From: Arthrobacter_B citreus
GTDB taxonomy: Bacteria; Actinomycetota; Actinomycetes; Actinomycetales; Micrococcaceae
Direction: 5' to 3' (one strand)
Assembly (NCBI RefSeq): GCF_042429235.1
Contig: NZ_JBHMBA010000009.1
DNA: 64,000 nucleotides
The position numbers and the translations under genes were made by a program. Positions 44,362 to 51,896 of the stretch are shown here, one piece after another (position 1 is the stretch's first letter; every line of letters begins with the position of its first letter). The notes under the pieces are model-generated. The model was not told the origin of the DNA, ran no database searches, and worked only from the letters and a program-made list of their open reading frames with translations.

Positions 44362-44865
44362 ATGGCCCTGAACGCCTCGACCACCCTGCCCTACGACGCC
44401 CGGACAGTCACCGACACGTTCGCGAACGAGGATTTCCTGCGCTCCGTCAGTGAGCACGTGGGCGGTTCCCTGGTTTCGGTGACCGTCGACGGCGAGACGG
44501 CCGGCGCGTTTGTCCTTACCGCCGTGCGGACCCTGCCGACAGACCGCCTGCCCGACATTGCCAAAAAGTTTGTCGGCGCCACTTTGACCGTGACGCAGAA
44601 GGAGAACTGGGCGGCACCGGCTGCCGACGGCTCCCGCGAGGCCAGCATTGACCTGTCGGTGGGCGGGGTTCCGCTGAAGGTCAACGCCACGCAGCGCCTG
44701 GTCGCCGTCGGCGAAGGCACCCGCGTGGACGTTGATGGCAAGGTCAGCTCCTCCATCCCGTTCCTGGGCGACAAGATCGCCAAGCAGGCCGAGCCGATGA
44801 TCGGCAAGGCCCTGACCATCCAGGCCGGCCAGGCCGGCAAGTGGATCGAAAGCCGCAAGGCCTGA
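44362..44865 (+). CDS. DUF2505 domain protein
   Basis: A 167-residue protein of the actinobacterial DUF2505 family, which is related to the START/SRPBCC ligand-binding fold. Recognisable features are LPYDARTVTDTFANEDFL near the start, a central VTVTQKENW-like strand, and the C-terminal KAEPMIGKAL-type helix. GGAGGA precedes the ATG. The function is unknown. The next gene starts 3 nt after its stop. Confidence 0.82.
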   Translation: MALNASTTLPYDARTVTDTFANEDFLRSVSEHVGGSLVSVTVDGETAGAFVLTAVRTLPTDRLPDIAKKFVGATLTVTQKENWAAPAADGSREASIDLSVGGVPLKVNATQRLVAVGEGTRVDVDGKVSSSIPFLGDKIAKQAEPMIGKALTIQAGQAGKWIESRKA

Positions 44866-44868
44866 TCC

Positions 44869-45102
44869 GTGGATAACGGCATTGTCCTGCCCACCGCCCT
44901 GGCGGTCATCCTCATCATTGGCGGCCTGTGGTCCCTGATCGTTTGGCCGCCGTACCTGATCGAGGCCTACAAGAGCCCGAAGGCCCGCGATGAGACGGGC
45001 GCACCAACCCGGTACCTGACGGTGAACCTGATGAAGGTCACCACCTCCATGGTGTTCGGATTGGTGTCGATCATTGTCGGTTTCCGGGGGCTGATGGGTT
45101 AA
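44869..45102 (+). CDS. Small membrane protein (SCO4848-like)
   Basis: A 77-residue protein with a helix at about residues 8-28 and another at 55-75, joined by a basic region. It resembles the small actinobacterial SCO4848-type membrane proteins, whose function is unknown. The GTG start is 3 nt from the DUF2505 stop, so the two are probably co-translated. Confidence 0.7.
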   Translation: MDNGIVLPTALAVILIIGGLWSLIVWPPYLIEAYKSPKARDETGAPTRYLTVNLMKVTTSMVFGLVSIIVGFRGLMG

Positions 45103-45157
45103 ACCCGCCGGGCGGTGCCAGAATGCGGATATCCCGTTTTTCTGTCTGAGGAGTTCC

Positions 45158-46549
45158 ATGGCACCGGATCATCAGCATCAGCACGACGGCGGCGCGCCCG
45201 TACCGCCCAAGGCCGCGGGCAGCACGATTCTGGGCCGCGCCAGCTATCCGGAAGTCCAGCGCATCGGAGAAATCCTGCGCAAGGAAACGGTCGGCGGGAT
45301 CCTGCTGCTGATCGCCACGGTGGCGGCGCTGGTCTGGGCAAATTCACCGGCGTCGGACTCCTACTTCACGATCCGGGATTTCGAGTTTGGCTACGAACCG
45401 TGGCATTTAAAGCTCAGTGTCGGCGAGTGGGCCGCTGACGGCCTGCTCGCCGTCTTCTTTTTCCTGGTCGGGCTGGAGCTCAAGCGGGAGTTCGTGGCCG
45501 GTGACCTGCGCCAGCTCAGCAAGGCGATTGTGCCCGTGGCTGCGGCGGCCGGCGGCGTCGTCGTTCCCGCAGTGATCTATGCCGTGGTCAACGTGGTCTC
45601 CGGATCCGACGGGCTGCGCGGCTGGGCCATTCCCACCGCCACGGACATCGCCTTTGCCCTGGCCGTGCTGGCCGTCATCAGCTCGCATCTGCCCTCTGCG
45701 CTGCGGATTTTCCTGCTGACCCTGGCCGTGGTGGATGATCTGCTGGCCATCACCATCATCGCGTTCTTCTACACCGAAGACCTGCACCTGCTCTATCTGG
45801 GCATCATGCTCGTGCCGCTGGCCCTCTTCCTGTTTTTGGCGCAGTCCAAGCGCCGGATCTTTGCCACGCATCCCGCGGCCGCCTGGCTGATCCTGTTGCC
45901 GGTCGGGGTGGTGGTGTGGGCGCTGATGCACGCGTCGGGGGTGCATGCCACAGTTGCCGGCGTGCTGCTGGGCTTCTGCATTCCGGTGCTGCGCCGCGGC
46001 CCCGACGGCAAACCCGTGCAGCCGGAACCGGGCAAGCCGGGCCTGGCCGAGATTTTCGAGCACCGGTTCCGGCCAATCTCCGCCGGTTTCGCCGTTCCGG
46101 TGTTTGCGTTCTTTTCCGCCGGCGTCGCGATTGGCGGGATCAGCGGTCTCGGCTCGGCCCTGACCGACCCGGTGGCGCTCGGCATCCTGGCCGGGCTGGT
46201 GGCCGGCAAGCCGCTGGGCATCCTGGCCACCACCTGGATCCTCACCGCCGCCACCCGGGCGCGGCTTGATGCCACGGTGAAATGGATCGATCTGGCCGGC
46301 ATCGGCATTTTGGCGGGCATAGGCTTTACGGTGTCGCTGCTGGTGAATGACCTCAGCTTCGATCCGGGCACTGAGCACAATGACCACGCCAAGGTGGCAA
46401 TCCTGGCGGCCTCGGTGACCGCTGCTCTGCTGGCCTCCATCCTGCTGCGGATCCGCAACCGGATCTACCGCCGCATCGAGGAAGAGGAAACCCGCGACGA
46501 GGACGCCGACGGGATTCCGGATGTTTATGAGGACGACGGCGGGCGGTAA
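45158..46549 (+). CDS. nhaA: Na+/H+ antiporter NhaA
   Basis: A 463-residue sodium/proton antiporter with about twelve transmembrane segments. Conserved motifs include TDIAFALAVLAVISS and the essential paired aspartates in AVVDDLLAITIIAFF. The protein is longer than typical NhaA (about 390 residues): about 40 hydrophilic residues precede the core, and an acidic tail ends DEDADGIPDVYEDD. The tail resembles calcium-binding thrombospondin type-3-like repeats. GAGGAG precedes the ATG. It helps Na+ and pH homeostasis. Confidence 0.94.
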   Translation: MAPDHQHQHDGGAPVPPKAAGSTILGRASYPEVQRIGEILRKETVGGILLLIATVAALVWANSPASDSYFTIRDFEFGYEPWHLKLSVGEWAADGLLAVFFFLVGLELKREFVAGDLRQLSKAIVPVAAAAGGVVVPAVIYAVVNVVSGSDGLRGWAIPTATDIAFALAVLAVISSHLPSALRIFLLTLAVVDDLLAITIIAFFYTEDLHLLYLGIMLVPLALFLFLAQSKRRIFATHPAAAWLILLPVGVVVWALMHASGVHATVAGVLLGFCIPVLRRGPDGKPVQPEPGKPGLAEIFEHRFRPISAGFAVPVFAFFSAGVAIGGISGLGSALTDPVALGILAGLVAGKPLGILATTWILTAATRARLDATVKWIDLAGIGILAGIGFTVSLLVNDLSFDPGTEHNDHAKVAILAASVTAALLASILLRIRNRIYRRIEEEETRDEDADGIPDVYEDDGGR

Positions 46550-46562
46550 CCAGTCAGCTGCG

Positions 46563-47573
46563 TTACCAGCACTCGTGGCTGTTTTTCCCCCACTGGTAGG
46601 TGAGGTACAGCGGATCGCCGGCCGCGGCACCGATCATCGGCTGGACCCGGACGGTGTACCTGGCGAAATAGGGTGCGGCGTCATTCTCGGGCAGCGGCCG
46701 CATGACCCGGAACGCAGCCTGTGTTCCCGTTACCGACAGTTCTCCGCCGTAGCTCCTGTCCGCGTTCACCATCGTGACCGAGTAGCTGGTGGCACCGGAC
46801 GAACGTGCCCAGCTCACCGGCAGATCGGAGTAGCCCCCGGCCCCGCGCACTGTTACAGGCGCGGCACAGACCAGCGGCGCAGCACTGCCCACGGGTGCGT
46901 TCCCGGTGGGTTCACTCCAATAGCAGTTGCTGCTGTTGTAGTGCTCGTACTCGTAGGTAAAGTACAGCGGATCTCCCGGCACGGTTCCCGCCATCGGCAT
47001 CACCCGAACCGTGTACTTGGTGTAGAACGGGGACGATGTTCCCACCGGTTTCCCGTACTGATCGGACTTCAACCGTCCGAAGCGAAAGTCGGCTGTCTTG
47101 GTCTTGACTGTTTGGGTCTGGTCGTAGGAAAAGCCGTTGGTGCCCTTGACCGTAATGACGTAGCTCGTGGCGCTTGCTGCCCCTGCCCAGGAGAACCGGA
47201 CATCCGCGAAATCCTGTGAGCGCATTTCCTCGTCACTGAGCAGCGCGGCACAGGCGGGCCCGGAAGGCGTGCCGGGTCTGGCCGCAAGGGCCGGCTTCGC
47301 CGTCAGTCCCGCTGTGTTGGCCGGGAGCGTGCTCGGCGGAGGCACGGGCGGCTGCTCGGGCCGTGTGGTTCCCGTGATTGCGGTGCTCGTGCTCTGGCTC
47401 CAATAGGCATACGCCGCGGTGCCGCCGATCCCCAGGACGACGGTAAGCACAAACGCCACAACCGCCGTTCGGAAACCCGGTTGGGTGCGCAGCCGTCCGT
47501 ACCATCCGGGCTTCGTTCCCGCCTCCGGGCTGCCCTGCTCGCCCGGCGCAGCCCCCAGCTGCTTCTCTGTCAT
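46563..47573 (-). CDS. Surface protein with duplicated domain, SipW cluster
   Basis: A 336-residue protein anchored by one N-terminal helix at about residues 39-60, with the rest outside. Two similar domains follow: residues about 125-220 and about 245-336. Each has a SWA...SATSYxVT-type strand, a YTVRVxPM segment and ends in PLYxTYxxxxxxxCxW. The second copy ends the protein. It may be a cell-surface or extracellular matrix adhesin. The start overlaps the preceding gene by 4 nt (ATGA), so it is the last gene of the SipW operon. Confidence 0.8.
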   Translation of the reverse strand: MTEKQLGAAPGEQGSPEAGTKPGWYGRLRTQPGFRTAVVAFVLTVVLGIGGTAAYAYWSQSTSTAITGTTRPEQPPVPPPSTLPANTAGLTAKPALAARPGTPSGPACAALLSDEEMRSQDFADVRFSWAGAASATSYVITVKGTNGFSYDQTQTVKTKTADFRFGRLKSDQYGKPVGTSSPFYTKYTVRVMPMAGTVPGDPLYFTYEYEHYNSSNCYWSEPTGNAPVGSAAPLVCAAPVTVRGAGGYSDLPVSWARSSGATSYSVTMVNADRSYGGELSVTGTQAAFRVMRPLPENDAAPYFARYTVRVQPMIGAAAGDPLYLTYQWGKNSHECW

Positions 47574-48475
47574 GCTCGCCTATTCCGTATACGAAGTGCC
47601 ACTGCAGCGGTGAAAACCACAGACATTGCTATCAGGAGCGTACCGGAGAGCGAACGGATGATTGGTTCCACGGTGCTTTGAAAACCGGCCGCGACAATGC
47701 CCGGATCAGCATCCGGCGACGTGGCCGGTGCTGTGTCCGGTGCGGTGTCCGGGGACGGCTGTTCCTGCGGACCAGGGCTTTGGGGACTGCGCCCTGCCGG
47801 CGTGGTGCCGGCACCCTGGCTGACCGCAATGCCCGCATTATTCGATGCGCTCGACGACGGAGCCACCGTTCCGGGCAGGGTCTGCAGTTCCGCTGTTCCC
47901 GGCCCGGTTTCCGCCGGAGCCGCAGCGCAGGCACTGCGCGGAGCGATGTCCTTGGACTCCAGCAGGAAGAGCAGATCAACGTCGGCAGTTTGGTTCATGG
48001 CCGCGTTGGGGGCGTCAATTGAGAGATCCATGACAAAGCTCAATTCGCGTGCCTCACCGGCGCCTAGTTCCCCGATGGGGCCAAGGTCCGTACAGGTGCC
48101 CTGCGGCCCCAGAGCCGCACGGTCCGATATGTCGGACGCCGGCCCGGCCTGCATGCCCAGGTAGTTGCTGAGTTCCGGCACCGAACGAACAATTTCGGCT
48201 GCCAGGGAAAGGGACGCGGGTTCACTCCCGCTGTTTCGAACCCAGATGGTGGCACTGCTTGAGGCGCCGGGAACGTAGGAGACCGATTCATTAAAGACGG
48301 GGCCCCGGAGAGTGGTGGGCCAGGTTTGGCCGTCACGGCTGATCTGCAGATGGTCGTCGGCTGCGAATGCCGGAGGTGTTCCGGTGAAGAGCAGGGCGCC
48401 AGCAGCAGCACCCACGGCGGAGACACCCAGTATTCGCAGGCCCCACCCTCGTGTGGATGCTGGAAGCCGGCTCAT
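47570..48475 (-). CDS. Cell-surface protein with C-terminal anchor, SipW cluster
   Basis: A 301-residue protein with a signal peptide (cut near PPAFA, residue 38), a beta-rich N-terminal domain (QISRDGQTWPTTLRGPVFN), and a Pro/Ser/Thr-rich stalk at about residues 185-255. A C-terminal transmembrane helix and a basic tail (VALRIRNRRA) anchor it. There is no LPXTG motif. Its ATG shares one base with the stop of the signal peptidase gene, so it is tightly coupled to it. Confidence 0.8.
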   Translation of the reverse strand: MSRLPASTRGWGLRILGVSAVGAAAGALLFTGTPPAFAADDHLQISRDGQTWPTTLRGPVFNESVSYVPGASSSATIWVRNSGSEPASLSLAAEIVRSVPELSNYLGMQAGPASDISDRAALGPQGTCTDLGPIGELGAGEARELSFVMDLSIDAPNAAMNQTADVDLLFLLESKDIAPRSACAAAPAETGPGTAELQTLPGTVAPSSSASNNAGIAVSQGAGTTPAGRSPQSPGPQEQPSPDTAPDTAPATSPDADPGIVAAGFQSTVEPIIRSLSGTLLIAMSVVFTAAVALRIRNRRA

Positions 48476-49248
48476 CAGACGGTGGCATGCTTTCGGTCAG
48501 TGAACCGGTCATGTGCGTGGACGCGGTCATGCGGATGGTCGCAGCCGTCGCAGTCGGTGAGGATCAGGTCGTCACTGATCAGGTCATCCTCGTGGGACAG
48601 CTCGGCTTCCCACTCCGTTGAGGCGCCGAAGCCCGGGAAGAGAAAGCCGTCGTCGTCTGCTTCCGGGCCGTGTCCTTCAGAGTCCTCGGTGCCGGCATCA
48701 TTGTTGCGCTTCTTGGCAAGAGCGCCTCGGACCATACTGATGACTCCGTATCCCATCAGGGCAACGGCGCCCCACTGCGCCATGGCACCGCGGTCGGAAT
48801 TCCCCAGACTGTTGGCGGCAAACCCGACAAACGGAACGGCATAGGAGAGCTTGCCTTTGACCTGGACCTCACGCACGGGCGCTTCGTCCGGGAGGTCGTT
48901 ATTGTCGCCCTTGGTGATGAAGACAACCTCACCGCTCTGTTCCGCGCTGACAGCGGAAATGCGGTGGGTGATGACAGTGGGGGAACCCGAGTCGATCTGG
49001 TAGGTGATGATGTCGCCGACCTTCAACTCGTTGAAGGGCACGGGCTTGACGACGAGAAAGGTTCCGGGAGCGTATTTCGGAGCCATCGAGCTGGTGAGAA
49101 CACTGTAGGTCTGGGATCCGGTGACCATGGGAATAACCACCAGTGCCAGCGCAGCCAGGGCGGCGACGCAGAGTGCAATATAGCTGACGCCGGTGCCGAT
49201 GAAGCTCAGGGGGCTGGCTGGGGCTTTTGCTGTCCTGCGACCGCTCAT
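48475..49248 (-). CDS. SipW-type signal peptidase I
   Basis: A 257-residue signal peptidase. A transmembrane helix at about residues 20-43 precedes the catalytic serine at residue 54 (LTSSMAPKYAPG). The general base is histidine 95 (VITHRISAV) and not lysine, the mark of the SipW/eukaryotic-like class. A GDNNDLPDE segment follows, and a second helix lies near 155-172. The C-terminal 60 residues are rich in Asp, Glu, His and Cys. SipW enzymes process alternate-type signal peptides of surface fibre proteins such as TasA. The two genes upstream on this strand encode such substrates. Confidence 0.93.
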   Translation of the reverse strand: MSGRRTAKAPASPLSFIGTGVSYIALCVAALAALALVVIPMVTGSQTYSVLTSSMAPKYAPGTFLVVKPVPFNELKVGDIITYQIDSGSPTVITHRISAVSAEQSGEVVFITKGDNNDLPDEAPVREVQVKGKLSYAVPFVGFAANSLGNSDRGAMAQWGAVALMGYGVISMVRGALAKKRNNDAGTEDSEGHGPEADDDGFLFPGFGASTEWEAELSHEDDLISDDLILTDCDGCDHPHDRVHAHDRFTDRKHATV

Positions 49249-49269
49249 GGGTTCTTTCCTATCCTCGTA

Positions 49270-49821
49270 TTACTTGGCTGCAGCGGGCGCAACCTGCGCC
49301 ACGCTGAGGCTGACCGGAATTTCGACGTTTGCTCCGAGCAGTCGTGCCGGGGTGGCGCTGCTCAGTTCCACTTTGAAGCAGATGGTCTGTGTCGCTTTGA
49401 TGCCCAACACCGGGAGCTGCGGGGCTCCTGCTGCGTACGGCAGGTCCGGGGTGCATGTTGCTGCGCCCTGGATGACGGCGGACTTGACCGTCAGATTTCC
49501 CTCGAAGGTGTTCACGGGATTAAGTCCAGTGACTGAGGCCTGCAGCACCAGTGGGGAATCGGCAGTCACGTTGACGGCGTTCGTCACCACCAGCGGCACG
49601 TAGGCCGGCTTTCCCCGGGTCAATTCACCAACGGTGAGGGCCGGCGTCGTTGCCATGTTGACGTTGTTGACCAAGATGTTGAAGTCTGCTGCCTGAACTG
49701 TTCCGGGGGTGACACTGAATGCCGCGTTCCACAGTGCGTAGCTTCCCTGGACCGTCATGAGTCCGAGTACCACGGCGGCGAGGATCAGACCTGCCGCTTT
49801 CAGTGCTCGAAGGCTCTTCAC
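49270..49821 (-). CDS. SipW-dependent secreted protein (alternate signal peptide)
   Basis: A 183-residue secreted protein. The alternate-type signal peptide reads AAVVLGLMTVQGSYALWN, with the SYALWN motif typical of SipW substrates. A beta-rich domain follows with one Cys pair (ATCTPD and TICFKV). I prefer the GTG at 49821 with GGAGA 8 nt upstream; a GTG at 49866 is also in frame. The product may be a surface fibre or matrix subunit related in class to TasA or camelysin. Confidence 0.85.
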   Translation of the reverse strand: MKSLRALKAAGLILAAVVLGLMTVQGSYALWNAAFSVTPGTVQAADFNILVNNVNMATTPALTVGELTRGKPAYVPLVVTNAVNVTADSPLVLQASVTGLNPVNTFEGNLTVKSAVIQGAATCTPDLPYAAGAPQLPVLGIKATQTICFKVELSSATPARLLGANVEIPVSLSVAQVAPAAAK

Positions 49822-49908
49822 GAAATTCGTCTCCAGGGGAACAGGCTGTGCGCGGAACGTGCGCACCGCGCACAGCCAGGGGTTGGAACAAGGTGGCGTT
49901 GGCCGGTA

Positions 49909-50460
49909 CTACGGAGCGGTCGGGAGCGTTGCCGTCGGCGCTACCTGGTCCAGCTTGAAGGTGACCGCCTGGAAGGTGGCCGCAGCGTTGACACTGCTCT
50001 GGGCCTGGTTCGCCCGGTTGTTGAAGGTGAACGACGCCGATGCGACGACTTCTCCCGAATCCTTGGGGAGCAGAGTCTCGGGAAGGGCCTTACCGTCCTT
50101 GGTGAGGGTGGGAAGCCCAACGGTGACGTCCGCTGAAGTGAAGGTGCTGGTGAAGGTGGGCTGCGTCATCGTCAGCTTGGCTGCCATCAGGTCACCGGTC
50201 AGCTTGACATCCAGTTTCTGGGTGTAGGTCAGGACATCGCCCGGAACAACTTTGTAGGTGGCCAGGTCAACGGTCTTGCCCTGCAGGTTGGTCCATTTGC
50301 CGGCACCATCCTTGGCTGTGGCCAGCTGCAGATCACCGGCGGCGATCTGGCCGGCCGCGGTGGTCTCGGCGTCGTTCCAGACTGCCAGGGTTCCGCCGCC
50401 GCCGAGGAGGAGTGCCGCGCCTACGCCGATCGCCAGTGCGCCTTTTGCCATCTTGTTCAT
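49909..50460 (-). CDS. SipW-dependent secreted protein, first in operon
   Basis: A 183-residue secreted protein. The alternate-type signal peptide has GVGAALLLGGGGTLAVWND. A beta-rich, Thr/Lys-rich body follows without cysteines. The ATG at 50460 is preceded by AAGGGGAA at good spacing; the upstream frame extension is not credible. It is the first gene of the operon and probably the major subunit. Confidence 0.88.
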   Translation of the reverse strand: MNKMAKGALAIGVGAALLLGGGGTLAVWNDAETTAAGQIAAGDLQLATAKDGAGKWTNLQGKTVDLATYKVVPGDVLTYTQKLDVKLTGDLMAAKLTMTQPTFTSTFTSADVTVGLPTLTKDGKALPETLLPKDSGEVVASASFTFNNRANQAQSSVNAAATFQAVTFKLDQVAPTATLPTAP

Positions 50461-50702
50461 TGTGTTCCCCTTGTTCGTTTCAAGCTTTTCGGCCCAGGAA
50501 GGTTTTCCTTGCCGCTGGGTATTACTTTGCCGTCGCGCCCTCAAGAAACAACGCGTTCTTCCCGCAGGGTTCTTGCAACGTTTAGCCAAGCCTCAAGGGG
50601 CACACAAGGTAGCCTCAACGAAAGCTCAATGAGTCGGGAAAACAGCCCGGAGACAGTGTGGCCAAGTACTGAAAGTCCCCACAACACATGGGAGTCCGAT
50701 TG

Positions 50703-51176
50703 ATGGCAGCCCCGAGAGCACTTCCGGGACGTCCCCGTCCGCGCCCGCGGCGCGGCTATCTGGCACTGCTCTTCCTCCTTTATCTGGGGACTCTGGCGTT
50801 GATTGTGGTCTGGCCGTCCCCCGTGGACCGGGACTCCGCCCACGTGTTGGAGGCCGTCCTGCGCAGGCTGCAGGGTATTGGAGCGCCCGGGTGGATCGAT
50901 TACGCATTCATCGAGAACCTGGCCAACATCCTGCTCTTTATTCCGTTTGGCCTGTTGGGAGCCGCGTGGCTGAGTGAGCACCGAATCTGGTGGGCAGCAG
51001 TCTGGGGAATTGCCGCCTCGTGTGTGGTTGAATCCGCGCAGGCTGTCCTGCTGCCCAGCAGGTTTGCCACCATTTACGACGTCACGGCTAATTCCCTCGG
51101 CGCAGCACTGGGCTGTCTGGCCATATATGCGTGGCGCTCCCGCCAAAGGGGCAGTAAGGGAAATTCTGACAGCTGA
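50703..51176 (+). CDS. VanZ family membrane protein
   Basis: A 157-residue membrane protein with four hydrophobic segments. The VanZ pattern is visible in ENLANILLFIPFGLLGAAWL, CVVESAQAVLLPSRFATIYD and VTANSLGAALGC. VanZ proteins influence glycopeptide susceptibility, but the cellular role is unknown. The ATG at 50703 is chosen because GGGAG lies upstream. It is divergent to the SipW operon. Confidence 0.88.
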   Translation: MAAPRALPGRPRPRPRRGYLALLFLLYLGTLALIVVWPSPVDRDSAHVLEAVLRRLQGIGAPGWIDYAFIENLANILLFIPFGLLGAAWLSEHRIWWAAVWGIAASCVVESAQAVLLPSRFATIYDVTANSLGAALGCLAIYAWRSRQRGSKGNSDS

Positions 51177-51413
51177 GACCTGCAGCTGCTGCCACTTCGC
51201 GGGTGGCGAAAGCCCTGTCGGAATCTTGCCCTGATCTTTCGGTTTCCCCGGGGCAGTTCCTGAGCTACCGCTGACAGGCTGATAGACATCAAGTTCCCTT
51301 ACGATTCACCCGACCACGCCGCTCCGACAGCGGCCCGAGCGGAGGACCCCCCCCATGGATCCGACAGCATCCGCTTTTCCCTGCCCGTTCCACCTCACCA
51401 ACGGATTCCCTCA

Positions 51414-51776
51414 ATGATGGCCACCGCCCAGCACGGTCCCGATCTGGTGGCCCGCCAGCAGCTGCTGGCCCTGAGCGACCAGCTGGGGCCGGCCACCTGC
51501 CGCGAGTTCATCAGCAATTACACCTCCCTGTGGGATTCCCGCTACGACCGCCTGTACCGGGCCGTAACGCTGGCGGACGATGATTCCGCCATGGACGTGG
51601 TGCTCAGCATCAAGATCTCCAGCGAAATGGCCGGGGCACACCGCCTCGCCGAGTTGGCCCACGGCGCCCAGCAGAGGCTGGCGCACTACGGCGCCGCTGA
51701 GCTTGCCCCCATGCTCAACGCTTTTGCCGCCTGCGGCCGGGAAACCATGGCCTACCTTCTGTCGTCCCTGGACTAA
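51414..51776 (+). CDS. Hpt-like protein without the phosphate-accepting histidine
   Basis: A 120-residue helical protein that resembles a histidine phosphotransfer domain. The segment VLSIKISSEMAGAHRLAELA aligns with the Hpt active-site helix (usual form HxLKxxSxxxGA). Leucine replaces the phosphate-accepting histidine. The protein lies 120 nt upstream of a histidine kinase gene on the same strand. A regulatory or scaffolding role is possible; phosphotransfer through the usual site is not. Confidence 0.72.
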   Translation: MMATAQHGPDLVARQQLLALSDQLGPATCREFISNYTSLWDSRYDRLYRAVTLADDDSAMDVVLSIKISSEMAGAHRLAELAHGAQQRLAHYGAAELAPMLNAFAACGRETMAYLLSSLD

Positions 51777-51896
51777 CCGGCCGGAGCCCGCCACAAATCG
51801 GGCGGCGATGGATCAGCGCCCGGAAAATGACCCGTGAAATAGACGGGTACCCTGAGAACACGGCAGTAAGGCCAATCAGGGGGAAATTCACCAACA

